A stretch of 64,000 nt of DNA from assembly GCF_003350925.1 (NCBI RefSeq), contig NZ_KZ857174.1, positions 62,001-126,000 of the forward strand. The letters run 5' to 3'. Made by a program: the position numbers and the translations under genes. Numbering within the stretch: the stretch's first letter is position 1; every line of letters begins with the position of its first letter. This DNA comes from Dyella tabacisoli (GTDB taxonomy: Bacteria; Pseudomonadota; Gammaproteobacteria; Xanthomonadales; Rhodanobacteraceae). Under the pieces are notes generated by a model. It had not been told where the DNA came from, ran no database searches, and was given only the letters and a program-made list of their open reading frames with translations. Shown piece after piece: positions 9,281 through 18,211 of this stretch.

Positions 9281-10599
9281 GTGGCCCGACGATCGCGATC
9301 TTCACCATCGGTACGCAGGGCGATATCCGCCCTTGCGTGGCCCTCGGTATCGGCCTGAAGAAGGCGGGTTATTCGGTACGCATCGTCACCAGCGATAACT
9401 TCGTCGAGATGATTCGTGCCGCCGGGCTGGATTTCTTTCCACTCACCAGCAATTTTCAAACCCTGCTGGAGAATGATCGCGGCCTGGTCGACGAAGGGCT
9501 GGATATGCGGGCCATTGCCCGCTCGTTTCGCGAGAGCTTCACCGCGTGGGCGCCGCATTGGGTCACCGAGGGGTTGGCGGCCTGCGAAGGGGCCGACCTG
9601 CTGGCCGGGGTAGGCAATGTCACGTTGCTGGCCGAATCGCTGGCGGAGGCGCGTAACTTGCCGTTTATCAGGGTTCAGTTGCAGCCGCTGACGCCATCGA
9701 AAATTTTGCCGCCGACGGTGTTCGTGGGATCCAAGCGCAAGCTGTCGCCGGCCTTGAATATGGGGGCCTATCAATTGCTGCGGTTGCTGGTGTGGTCGGT
9801 GATGAAACCATGCATCAACGGCATCGTGCGTCCGCGCCTGGGTCTGCGCAAATATCCCTGGTACGGCCCTTATTTCAGTAAAAGCCTGTTGAGTACCCGT
9901 GTCCTCTACGGTTTCAGCCGCCACGTGATGCCGCCACCGGCCGATTGGCCCGATACCGTGCAAGTGGCCGGCTATTGGTTTCTCGATCAGCCGCAGTGGC
10001 AACCGCCGGAGGCTCTGAGCGCCTTTCTCGATGCCGGCCCGAAACCGATTTATATCGGTTTCGGCAGCATGTTGGCCAGCAACACCAAGGCGTTCACCGC
10101 GACGGTGCTCGACGCCGTGCGCAAGAGCGGCCAGCGTGCTGTGCTGGCTACCGGCTGGGGCGGGTTGGACGGCATGGACGGTACCCAGGACGGGCAGATA
10201 TTTTTTATCCGCCATGCCCCGCACGATTGGTTGCTGCCGCGTATGTCGTGCGCTGTACACCACGGTGGCGCCGGCACCACCGCTGCCGCCGTCCGTGCGG
10301 GGATTCCATCGGTGATCGTGCCGTTCTTCGGCGATCAGCCGTTCTGGGCGCGCTGCCTGCAGCGCGAGGGTGTTGCTCCACCGGCATTGGATCGCCTGGA
10401 GTCGCGTCCCGAGCCGTTGGTCGAGGCGCTGCTGGCCGCGCAACAGCCGGCGATGCAGCAGGCCGCGCAGCGCCTGGGGCAATTAGTACGTGCCGAGGAC
10501 GGCGTGGACGTCGCCGTGCGCCAGTTGCAGGCGTGGAAGCTGCTGCCAGTACTCGCGCCGCAACCTGCATCGATGGCGTCAGCACGGAGCGCTGCATGA
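9277..10599 (+). CDS. GT1/GT28-type glycosyltransferase (UGT/RhlB-like)
   Basis: A 440-residue cytoplasmic glycosyltransferase of the GT-B fold. The N-terminal half opens with IAIFTIGTQGDIRPCVALG, the acceptor-side glycine-rich loop of sterol and macrolide glucosyltransferases and RhlB. The C-terminal half has IYIGFGSM and the donor-binding box HHGGAGTTAAAVRAGIPSV, followed by PFFGDQPFWA, where the D-Q pair contacts the sugar. The sugar nucleotide cannot be read from sequence. Both ends overlap neighbours by ATGA, so it is coupled to the NRPS and the acylase. The likely role is glycosylating the lipid or acyl-glycine product. Confidence 0.88.
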   Translation: MSGPTIAIFTIGTQGDIRPCVALGIGLKKAGYSVRIVTSDNFVEMIRAAGLDFFPLTSNFQTLLENDRGLVDEGLDMRAIARSFRESFTAWAPHWVTEGLAACEGADLLAGVGNVTLLAESLAEARNLPFIRVQLQPLTPSKILPPTVFVGSKRKLSPALNMGAYQLLRLLVWSVMKPCINGIVRPRLGLRKYPWYGPYFSKSLLSTRVLYGFSRHVMPPPADWPDTVQVAGYWFLDQPQWQPPEALSAFLDAGPKPIYIGFGSMLASNTKAFTATVLDAVRKSGQRAVLATGWGGLDGMDGTQDGQIFFIRHAPHDWLLPRMSCAVHHGGAGTTAAAVRAGIPSVIVPFFGDQPFWARCLQREGVAPPALDRLESRPEPLVEALLAAQQPAMQQAAQRLGQLVRAEDGVDVAVRQLQAWKLLPVLAPQPASMASARSAA

Positions 10600-12869
10600 A
10601 ACTGGGCTGGTCCAACGTGCTTGGCGGTATCGGCGTGGCGGTGGCCTTGCTCGGCAAAGCCGCGTTTGCGCGCAAGCCGGTGGCGCTCGATCTGCAGCAA
10701 CGCCTGGCTATGTTGCCGCTCAAGAACGCGCCCACCACAGCGGCGGTGACTATTCGTTGGAATGATCGTCAAGTGCCTTTTATCGAGGCGGCCCATGACG
10801 TTGATCTGATGGTGGCATTAGGTGTCGTGCACGCGCATCTGCGCTTGGGTCAGATCGAAGTGATGCGGCGTATCGCATATGGCCGCGTGGCCGAGATGAT
10901 CGGTCCGCTAGGCGTCGAGGTGGATCGCTCGCTGCGTTTGTTCGATTTCGGCCGTGCGGTGCCGGCGATGCTCGACAGCATGGGCCAAGAAGACCGGCAA
11001 CTGGCCGAGGGTTTTGTTGCCGGCATCAATCATGTGCTGCTGGACGGTGGCGAGAAGCCGGCCGAGTTCAAGCTATTGGGTTTCAACGTGGAACCCTGGA
11101 CGTTGAGCGACTTGCTCACCGTGGGCCGGTTGGCCGCAGCGGACATTAGCTGGTTGGTCTGGATGCGCCTGTTGCCGCAGCGCGAGCGTCTGGCGCCGGC
11201 GGTATGGAGCGCCTTGTGGTCGCGCCTGCTCACTGGCGGCATGCCCTCATCGCTGGCGGCGCAGGAGCGCAATCTGGGCGAGCGGGCCTTGGCAGCGATG
11301 TTGCGCAGCGGCAGCAATAGCGCAGCGGTAGCAGCGCGCCGCACGCGCAGCGGCGCGGCGATGATTGCCAGCGATCCCCATCTGCCGCTGGGTCTGCCTA
11401 ACCCCTGGTTGATCGTCGGCATGCACTCGCCAGGCTTTCACTGCGTGGGGGTGATGATGCCCGCGTTGCCCTTCATGCTGCTTGGCCGCAATCGATGGAT
11501 TGCCTGGGGCGCCACTAGCTTGCATGCGCAAGCCAGCGATTTGTACGACGTCAGCGCGCAGTCTGTCGAGGCGATCCGCACACGTACCGTGACCGTGCGT
11601 GCGCGTGGTGCGCGCAGTCGACGCTTGCGACTGCGCGAGAGCGAGTTCGGTCCGATCGTTTCCGACGGTCCCTTGCTGTCATCAAAACAACCGTTGGCAT
11701 TGCGCTGGATGGGACATCAGCCCAGCCACGAAATCGGCGCCATGCTGGGCGTTGCGCGTGCGCGTGACTGGGGATCCTTTCAGCAGGCATTGCGCGGCTA
11801 TGGGGTGTCCGGCATCAATGTGGTTTTCGCCGGTAACGACGGTCGTGTCGCGCACGTGCTGGCGGCCCATTTGCCTAAGCGCACGCACGAAGCGCCAGAC
11901 GATCTGGTACTGCAGCCGTCGGCTGCCAAGCACTGGCATCAGGTCGCCGACACGATGGGCATGCCGGTTCGTCTCGATCCGCCGGAAGGTTTTGTCGCCT
12001 CAGCCAACGAGCGTCCACGCTGCGGCGATTTTCCGGTGGGGTATTTCTTTGCGCCGCCGGCCCGTGGCGAACGTCTGGCAGCGTTACTTAGTGGACCCCA
12101 GCCATTGGATATGGATGACCTGCGTCTGGTGCAGCGCGACGTGATTGGGCCGGGAAGCCTGCGCCTTCGCGACGCCTTGCTGGCTGCCTGGCCGCGCTCA
12201 CCGCGCCACGCCGGGCAACAGCGATTGCAGGATGCGCTTAATTATTGGAATGGCGATTACAGCGAGGATTCGATCGGCGCGCTGGCCTTTGAATTATTGC
12301 TGGCCGGTGTCGCCGGTCGCTTGAACGACAAGCGTCTATTGCGCGCCTACCAAACGGTATGGATGACGCAAAGCCTGTTACTTGAAGATTTCGCCGCCCT
12401 GCCTGAAGAAACGCTGCGCAAGGCGATCGAGCAGGCTTTGCCGCTGGCAGTCAAACAGTTGAAAAAGCACGTGCGCTGGGGCGATGCGCATCGCATCCGG
12501 CTCAAACATCCGCTGGGTTATCTGCCTGGTTTCGCACGTTTCTTCAATGCGCCAGCTTTTGCCAGTGGCGGGGGCAACAACACGGTACACAAGACCGGCC
12601 ACCTGCTGCATACCGGGCGCCACGAGGCGAGCTTTGGTTCGTGCGCGCGGCATATCTCCGATCTATCCGATCTGGATGCCAATGATTTCGTACTGCTGGG
12701 TGGCCAGGACGGCTGGGCCGGCAGCGCCAACTATCTCGACCAGATAAAGCTGTGGCAGCGCGGTGAATACATTCGCGTGCCCCTGCGCCTGAAGAGTGTG
12801 CAGAGCGCTTTTGCACACGTGACCGTGCTGACGCCGGCATCTTCGCCAGAGCCCTCGCCGGGTCACTGA
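10596..12869 (+). CDS. Penicillin-acylase family (S45) Ntn hydrolase
   Basis: The start is the ATG at 10596, overlapping the glycosyltransferase stop (ATGA); the open frame extends upstream to 9945 only as a shadow of that gene. The 757-residue precursor has a hydrophobic N-terminus (VLGGIGVAVALLGKAAFA) that looks like a signal peptide, so it probably acts in the periplasm. The autoprocessing site is SGSNSAAVAARR, where the serine after Gly becomes the N-terminal nucleophile of the beta subunit. AAMIASDPHLPLGLPNPW follows, typical of family S45. Relatives hydrolyse beta-lactam, homoserine-lactone or lipopeptide amide bonds (PvdQ, ZmaM-like maturation). In this operon it may remove or exchange an N-acyl group on an acyl-glycine intermediate, or protect the host. 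The substrate is unknown. Confidence 0.9.
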   Translation: MKLGWSNVLGGIGVAVALLGKAAFARKPVALDLQQRLAMLPLKNAPTTAAVTIRWNDRQVPFIEAAHDVDLMVALGVVHAHLRLGQIEVMRRIAYGRVAEMIGPLGVEVDRSLRLFDFGRAVPAMLDSMGQEDRQLAEGFVAGINHVLLDGGEKPAEFKLLGFNVEPWTLSDLLTVGRLAAADISWLVWMRLLPQRERLAPAVWSALWSRLLTGGMPSSLAAQERNLGERALAAMLRSGSNSAAVAARRTRSGAAMIASDPHLPLGLPNPWLIVGMHSPGFHCVGVMMPALPFMLLGRNRWIAWGATSLHAQASDLYDVSAQSVEAIRTRTVTVRARGARSRRLRLRESEFGPIVSDGPLLSSKQPLALRWMGHQPSHEIGAMLGVARARDWGSFQQALRGYGVSGINVVFAGNDGRVAHVLAAHLPKRTHEAPDDLVLQPSAAKHWHQVADTMGMPVRLDPPEGFVASANERPRCGDFPVGYFFAPPARGERLAALLSGPQPLDMDDLRLVQRDVIGPGSLRLRDALLAAWPRSPRHAGQQRLQDALNYWNGDYSEDSIGALAFELLLAGVAGRLNDKRLLRAYQTVWMTQSLLLEDFAALPEETLRKAIEQALPLAVKQLKKHVRWGDAHRIRLKHPLGYLPGFARFFNAPAFASGGGNNTVHKTGHLLHTGRHEASFGSCARHISDLSDLDANDFVLLGGQDGWAGSANYLDQIKLWQRGEYIRVPLRLKSVQSAFAHVTVLTPASSPEPSPGH

Positions 12870-12924
12870 GCAAGGGCTTGAAGATGCTCTGTCAAAGGCA
12901 GCAACAACGACGGGAGTGCAAGGC

Positions 12925-14265
12925 ATGAAGCGGCCCATGACGCTGTTCGAACGGGGGTTATATCTGGATGGGCTCATGCCTGTCAGCAGCGTCATACCGG
13001 TAAAAATCCGCGGGCCTATCGCCGAAGCATCGTTGCGGCACGCATTGGGGCGCGTGCAGGCCAAGCATCCCATCTTGCGTTGTCTGGTTGCCGAAGAAGC
13101 CGGCCGCCCCTGGTTTGTGCTGCAAGAGCATGCGCCGCCGATTCCGTTGAACATCATCGAGCGCAAGAGCGACAACGATTGGCAGGAGTACTCCAAGGCC
13201 GAGGTCAATCAGTTGTTCGATGCCGGCCGGCATCCCATGGTCAGGCTGACCTGGCTGCGTGGCGACGACGTAAGCGAATTGCTCTTGGTATGCCATCACT
13301 GCATTTGCGATGGCCGTTCTATGGTTACGCTGTTGAACGAGATTCTGCAGCTATGCGATCAGCCCGAGAAAGAGATGGGTACCGAGGAGTCGCTTCACGC
13401 ATTCGACGATCTCTTTCCAGCCGAGGCCATACGCAACCGGGGCCTGCAATGGCGCGCACGCTTGAAAGCCGCTTTATTCAAGCTGTTTATTCTGACCCGC
13501 CGTAGTGGCCCGGCACGCATCTATGGTGAGGTCTATCAGCTACATTGGGTCGTCGATGCAGCCATCGCGCAGCGTCTGATCGAGCGCTGTAAAACCGAAG
13601 GCGTCAGTTTTTTCGCAGCGGCCAGCGTGGCCTTTATGTTGGCGTTTCACGCCGTGCTTGGGCCGCGCGGCGTCGACAAATTCGTCGCGCCCGTAGATGC
13701 ACGAAAATTTCTGCCGAAGTTGCGCGCCGACTCGCTGTTCGCCATCGCGCCGACCGTCACCTTGTCGTTGGACAAAGCCTGCTTCAAGAAATCATCCGGT
13801 ACCGATTTCTGGGGCCTGGCGCGTGCCTTCAAACAGGATCTGGCCGCGAAGGTTGCCGGCATGGGCCGCAAAGTCTATGAGACTTTCTTCGGTATGGAGC
13901 ATCTGCATGGATGGTTCGACAAGATCATTGCCTCTTCGCGATCCGGGCATGGTGGACGCGATGTGCGGCTGAGCTACCTGGGCCGTCTAGAGCTGGCCCA
14001 GGATTACCGCAGCTTCCAACTGGAGGCGGTTCATTGCCTTTCGGCGATGTTGGCGCCGACGCCAGCCCATCTGATCGCCATGTCCAGCTTTGCGGATCGA
14101 ATGAATTTCTCGTTTATTTCGGACCAGCTTTCGCTGCCTTACGAGCAAGCGTTAATCATCAAGGAGAAGGCCATGGCGATGCTGCTCGCATGCATTGCGT
14201 CGGAAATACTCGATGAGCCGGCACCCGCCAGCGAGCCAGAGCCGATGCGTGCGGAGGCGATATGA
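12925..14265 (+). CDS. Stand-alone condensation-domain-like acyltransferase (first copy)
   Basis: A 446-residue protein of the CoA-dependent acyltransferase / NRPS condensation superfamily, with no carrier domain attached. It carries the intact catalytic motif HHCICDG in the stretch LLVCHHCICDGRSMVTLL. The start at 12925 is chosen because GGGAG lies eight bases upstream; a GTG nine bases earlier has no such site. Free-standing members such as PapA5 and alcohol acyltransferases move an acyl group to a hydroxyl. Here the natural acceptor would be a sugar or hydroxy-acyl on the operon's lipid. A 55-base gap separates it from the acylase and an ATGA overlap couples it to the next gene. Acceptor and donor are inferred. 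Confidence 0.8.
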   Translation: MKRPMTLFERGLYLDGLMPVSSVIPVKIRGPIAEASLRHALGRVQAKHPILRCLVAEEAGRPWFVLQEHAPPIPLNIIERKSDNDWQEYSKAEVNQLFDAGRHPMVRLTWLRGDDVSELLLVCHHCICDGRSMVTLLNEILQLCDQPEKEMGTEESLHAFDDLFPAEAIRNRGLQWRARLKAALFKLFILTRRSGPARIYGEVYQLHWVVDAAIAQRLIERCKTEGVSFFAAASVAFMLAFHAVLGPRGVDKFVAPVDARKFLPKLRADSLFAIAPTVTLSLDKACFKKSSGTDFWGLARAFKQDLAAKVAGMGRKVYETFFGMEHLHGWFDKIIASSRSGHGGRDVRLSYLGRLELAQDYRSFQLEAVHCLSAMLAPTPAHLIAMSSFADRMNFSFISDQLSLPYEQALIIKEKAMAMLLACIASEILDEPAPASEPEPMRAEAI

Positions 14266-15230
14266 AAACCTTTGGCGTGATCTTTGTCCTCTACCATCCC
14301 ACGGCGGAGTTTTTGCGCAATCTCGGCAAGGCCCGTGCGATGTGCCCGCACGTTATCGCCGTGGATAATTCACCGGTGCCGGATCTGCATCTGCACGAGG
14401 CGTTGCGGCAAGACGGTACCCGCGTGATCTTCAATCACAACCAGGGCGGGCTCGCCGGTGCCTACAATAAAGGCGCCGAGGCTCTGCTCACCCAGGGTTG
14501 CGAGATCATCTTTTTGCTCGATCAGGATTCGGATATCGACGAATCCTTTTTCAGCAAGATGATGCAGGCATGTGCCGAGCTGGGCACGGATGCTTTCATC
14601 GTGGGGCCGAAGATTTACGAGATCAACCTGCAGCGTTGCATGCCTGTCGTGCCACCGGGGCGAAGAATGCCCAAGCCCTTTCGCATCGACAAAGAAACCG
14701 AGGGTCTGTTTCCGACGTTGTTCGTTATTTCCTCGGGCTCGGCGATATCTGCCGCGGCCTGTCGCACGCTCGGTGCCTTCAGAGAGGACTATTTCATCGA
14801 GGCTGTCGACGTCGAATATGGTCTGCGTGCATCGAGTCAGGGCATTCCGGTTTATATGAATGCGGCGGTGACCATGCGCCAGACCACCGGCCACATCGAG
14901 CGGCATGGCAAGCTGTTTACTACTAACCACGCCGCGTGGCGGCGCTATTACGGCGCGCGCAATATCGTCCATGCCTTCCGGCTATACCGGTCGCACTGGT
15001 CGCTGCATTGGTGGAGCGGTGTGCTGGCGTTCCATCAGGGGCTGTGCGTATTGCTGTTTGAGCCGCAGAAGCTGCGCAAGATCGTGGCGATTGCCTGCGG
15101 CTATCTGGACGGCCGACTCGGCAAGCTGGGTACCTTTGAAAGCAGGCATCCGACGATTGCCTCATTCTGCAAAAAATCCACGCGAGAAAAAATCGCCGTT
15201 GGCGCCAATTCGTCGGTAACTGCCAAATAG
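14262..15230 (+). CDS. GT2 glycosyltransferase, RhlC-like
   Basis: A 322-residue GT-A fold transferase. It opens GVIFVLYHPTAEFL and has VIAVDNSPVPD, IIFLLDQDSD (DxD-type metal and donor site near residues 86-90), GPKIYEIN, FVISSGSAISA, FIEAVDVEYGLRA (catalytic acidic residues) and TNHAAWRRYYGARN. The order and wording of these boxes closely match rhamnosyltransferase RhlC, which adds the second rhamnose in di-rhamnolipid, and O-antigen rhamnosyltransferases. dTDP-rhamnose is therefore a reasonable donor guess but is not shown. Coupled to the upstream acyltransferase by ATGA and nine bases from the second one. It likely adds a sugar to the glycolipid made here. Confidence 0.85.
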   Translation: MKTFGVIFVLYHPTAEFLRNLGKARAMCPHVIAVDNSPVPDLHLHEALRQDGTRVIFNHNQGGLAGAYNKGAEALLTQGCEIIFLLDQDSDIDESFFSKMMQACAELGTDAFIVGPKIYEINLQRCMPVVPPGRRMPKPFRIDKETEGLFPTLFVISSGSAISAAACRTLGAFREDYFIEAVDVEYGLRASSQGIPVYMNAAVTMRQTTGHIERHGKLFTTNHAAWRRYYGARNIVHAFRLYRSHWSLHWWSGVLAFHQGLCVLLFEPQKLRKIVAIACGYLDGRLGKLGTFESRHPTIASFCKKSTREKIAVGANSSVTAK

Positions 15231-15239
15231 GGGGCACGC

Positions 15240-16541
15240 ATGAAACGGAGGCTTTCCACCGTAGAGCATCTGGTCGACGTCAATGGCACCATCGTTATCA
15301 GCATCGCCGGCAGCATTTCTACCGAGCAACTTCGTGTCGCGATCGATAAGGTGCAGCGCAAGCATCCTGCATTGAGAGTGCTGCTTAGCGAAGAGCGTGG
15401 TGAGCTTTACTATTACGTGCCCGATACCGCCAAAAGCGTTCCATTGCGCGTGATCGAGCGAACTGCCGAGGATGATTTCGTCAACGTGCGTGATGCCGAG
15501 TTGATGACGCCGTTTCCACACGATCAGCCACAGTTGCGCGTTGCCTGGCTGAAGTCTGCACAGGGCGGTGACTTGTTCGTTTCGTCACCCCATCGCGTGT
15601 GTGACGGCATGAGCATGCTTACGCTCGGCAGAGAGCTGCTGAAGTCGCTGTATAGCGAAGACGAGCTGGTTGCTTACGAGCCGATCACCATCAAGGACAT
15701 CATCGGCGACCTGCCTGATGATGAGAGCCTGCATAAGCGAAAACGGGCGGCGCGCATCGCCAACGCCGTGTTGTCACTTATCCCCAGCTCCAAGCGGCCT
15801 TTGCAGAATAAGGAAATCTTCCATGAGTGGACGCTCAGCCCCGAGCTTGCGACTGCACTAAGGCGGCGCTGCAAGGTTGAGAGGGCGCCTATCAATGCGG
15901 TGTTTCTGACGGCGCTGGATCTGGCGTTCCAGACGGCGCTGGGCAGAAACGCGCCGGCATGGCTGGATGTTCCTTTCGATGGACGGCGCGGGCGGCTGTC
16001 GGTGCTCAAGCGCGATATGTTGTTCTTCGGCGGTGGCAGCTTCAAGATCAAGACCGGTCAAAGCGCCGGCGTGGATTTCTGGGCCAGGGCGCGTGATATT
16101 CATCAGGAGAGCAATCAGAAAATCGCCGAGGAGCTAGCCAATACCCCAGGCAAGTACCAGTTTTTGGAAATGCTCAAGATCCCTTCGGTGGGCAAGATGC
16201 GCACGATCGCGCGGCTGCAGAATCTATTGAGCCGCTATGCCAGGCGAGGCATGTTTTCATTCTCTAATCTGGGCAACTTGATCCTGATCGACGATAAGGC
16301 ACCGTTCCAGGTAACGGATTTTCACTGCTACGTGCATTCGTTCAGCGTGAGATTCATGAGCATCGGCACTCACTCGTTTCAAGGTCGCCTGCGGTTTATC
16401 TATTTGGGCGACGAGAAATGCCTGACACGCGATGAAGTCGATGCCGTGCAGCATCACTTCATGGCGTTGCTTGAAAAACATGTAGCGCAGGACGCAGCGG
16501 TGCCGGAGCTTGCCGGAATACTCAGCGCGGTGGCAGAGTAA
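15240..16541 (+). CDS. Stand-alone condensation-domain-like acyltransferase (second copy, altered motif)
   Basis: A 433-residue homologue of the first acyltransferase, sharing the N-terminal pattern VQRKHPALRVLL (first copy VQAKHPILRCLV). Its catalytic stretch reads SSPHRVCDGMSM, so the first histidine of HHxxxDG is proline while the catalytic second histidine and DG remain. Activity is therefore plausible but not certain. GGGGG lies just before the ATG. It is the last gene of the operon; its stop is followed by convergent ilvE after only 17 bases. It probably performs a second acylation on the same product. It could instead be a carrier-binding accessory protein. Confidence 0.75.
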   Translation: MKRRLSTVEHLVDVNGTIVISIAGSISTEQLRVAIDKVQRKHPALRVLLSEERGELYYYVPDTAKSVPLRVIERTAEDDFVNVRDAELMTPFPHDQPQLRVAWLKSAQGGDLFVSSPHRVCDGMSMLTLGRELLKSLYSEDELVAYEPITIKDIIGDLPDDESLHKRKRAARIANAVLSLIPSSKRPLQNKEIFHEWTLSPELATALRRRCKVERAPINAVFLTALDLAFQTALGRNAPAWLDVPFDGRRGRLSVLKRDMLFFGGGSFKIKTGQSAGVDFWARARDIHQESNQKIAEELANTPGKYQFLEMLKIPSVGKMRTIARLQNLLSRYARRGMFSFSNLGNLILIDDKAPFQVTDFHCYVHSFSVRFMSIGTHSFQGRLRFIYLGDEKCLTRDEVDAVQHHFMALLEKHVAQDAAVPELAGILSAVAE

Positions 16542-16558
16542 TCCGGCATGTCGTCGGG

Positions 16559-17476
16559 TTAGAGCGGCTCCAGCCAGCCCCACTGGTCGTTGGTCTTGCC
16601 GTTGAACAGGCCAAAGAACAACTCTTGCAGGCGGCGGGTTACCCGGCCCGCTTTGCCAGCGCCGACTTGCTTGCCATCGACCGAGCGGATCGGGGTGATC
16701 TCGGCGGCGGTGCCGCACATGAGCAACTCGTCGGCCAGGTACAGGTACTCGCGCGGAATATCCCGTTCGACCACTTCGATGCCGTCTTCGCGAGCCAGCG
16801 TTTTCAGCGTGTCGCGGGTAATGCCGGCGAGAATCGAGGCACTGGCCGGGGTGGTGTGCAATACGCCGTCGAAGACCAGGAACAGGTTCTCGCCCGCGCC
16901 TTCGCTGAGCAGGCCGCTGGAGGCCAGTGCAATGCCTTCGCCAAAGCCCAGGCGACGCGCCTCGCGTGCGATCAACTGGCCTGAAAGGTAATTGCCGCCG
17001 GCCTTGGCACCGGCGGGGATGGTGTTAGGCGCAAAGCGCTGCCAGCTCGATACGCAGGCGTCGATGCCGTTCTCCAACGCCTCTGGGCCGAGATAAGGGC
17101 CCATCGGCCACGCCGCGACAGCGACGTCGATCGGCGTTTCAGCCGAGAGGCCAAAGCCGCCCAGGCCGCGATAGGCCACCGGGCGCAGATAGGCCGCGCC
17201 AAGATCGTTCTTTTTGATGACATTGCGGCAGGCAGCAGCCAGCTCGTCTTGCGTGTACGGCAGCACCATGTCGTAAATCTTTGCCGACTGATACAACCGT
17301 TTGAGATGGTCGGTAAGGCGGAAAATCGCCGCGCCATCCGGGGTCGCATAGCTGCGGATGCCCTCAAATACCGATGAGCCGTAGTGCAGGGCATGGGACA
17401 TCACATGCGTGGTGGCTTCTTGCCATGGCTTGATATTGCCGTTTTGCCAAATCCATTCCGGGTACTGCTGCGCCAT
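16559..17476 (-). CDS. ilvE: Branched-chain amino acid aminotransferase IlvE
   Basis: A PLP enzyme that interconverts Leu, Ile and Val with their 2-oxo acids. The start is placed at 17476 (MAQQYPEWIWQNG), where TTGGAGA lies seven bases upstream; the longer start at 17503 lacks this. It gives 305 residues, the usual class IV aminotransferase length. The PLP lysine lies in AGAKAGGNYLSG and the conserved SEGAGENLFLV follows, as in E. coli IlvE. It stands alone between the convergent biosynthetic operon and a DUF4124 gene. Because it could supply branched keto acids for acyl primers, a link to the neighbouring lipid operon is possible, but it looks like the housekeeping copy. Confidence 0.94.
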   Translation of the reverse strand: MAQQYPEWIWQNGNIKPWQEATTHVMSHALHYGSSVFEGIRSYATPDGAAIFRLTDHLKRLYQSAKIYDMVLPYTQDELAAACRNVIKKNDLGAAYLRPVAYRGLGGFGLSAETPIDVAVAAWPMGPYLGPEALENGIDACVSSWQRFAPNTIPAGAKAGGNYLSGQLIAREARRLGFGEGIALASSGLLSEGAGENLFLVFDGVLHTTPASASILAGITRDTLKTLAREDGIEVVERDIPREYLYLADELLMCGTAAEITPIRSVDGKQVGAGKAGRVTRRLQELFFGLFNGKTNDQWGWLEPL

Positions 17477-17555
17477 GTCGATTCTCCAAGAAATGCGCGA
17501 CATGATAACTGCTTAAGCGCTGGCAAAGGTTTTACGTCTCTCCAGCCGCTTGCGC

Positions 17556-18143
17556 TTACCCCGCGTTACGCAGCCATAGGCAGCCATATTGGCGCACGAC
17601 AGTGAAATGTTGCTTGTGCATATTGCCGTCAGCCTCACCGGTGCCGGTGCGCAGCACCAGCCGGTTGGTTTTCGGGGGTGGGGGCGGTTCGTCGCTCGGC
17701 GCCTTAGTGCCGTCGATAGAAAGGCTTGAGGTATCGGTGGCGGTATCGGCATCCAACGGCGCGTCATCCGGGTCGAAACCAAGCAATGGCTGCTTCATCA
17801 GCGCAGTGAGCGAGCGGATGTTGGCAACGGTGGCGCTGCTGCCGTAGCCGTTCCACAGCATCAGGCCGGCGAGTCGATTCGGGTCGCGGTTGGCAAAGGC
17901 ATCGAGCACGCTTTGCCGCAGCTCTGCCATGTTGGCCGCGCATAGAATCGGTGGCGGCTCAAGCGTACTGGCCGGAGCCGCCGAATGGCCTGAAGGCTGC
18001 ACGGACGTAGCTTGCTGGGCAGAGCAGGGTTGGTCAGTGAATACCGGGCTGCCATTGGCGCCGATACAGCGATGAATCACGCTTTGCGCAGTGGCCGGCG
18101 TGACGAATACGAGCAGCAGCAAAGGTAGATAGTGCAAGCGCAT
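17556..18143 (-). CDS. DUF4124 domain-containing exported protein
   Basis: A 195-residue protein starting MRLHYLPLLLLVFVTPATAQ, a clear signal peptide with a cleavage site after TAQ. The next stretch, SVIHRCIGANGSPVFTDQPC, is the DUF4124 pattern (a short strand pair with Cys, G-x-x-x-F-T-D-x-P-C), common in Xanthomonadales envelope proteins. The rest is low in recognisable motifs, with a Pro-rich PPPPPK segment near residue 150. The start at 18143 is chosen over 18194 because the signal peptide begins there. It is followed by ilvE and preceded by metF on the same strand. Function unknown. Confidence 0.75.
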   Translation of the reverse strand: MRLHYLPLLLLVFVTPATAQSVIHRCIGANGSPVFTDQPCSAQQATSVQPSGHSAAPASTLEPPPILCAANMAELRQSVLDAFANRDPNRLAGLMLWNGYGSSATVANIRSLTALMKQPLLGFDPDDAPLDADTATDTSSLSIDGTKAPSDEPPPPPKTNRLVLRTGTGEADGNMHKQHFTVVRQYGCLWLRNAG

Positions 18144-18211
18144 CCGCACAGCATACCCGCCTGGGAGGCAACGAAAATCTCGACTATGCGGCATCTGCAG
18201 GAGCTGCCGCG

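Noticed and set aside
9945-10595. Long N-terminal extension of the penicillin-acylase frame
   Set aside because: It lies wholly within the glycosyltransferase gene in another frame; the ATGA overlap at 10596 and the following signal-like helix mark the true start.
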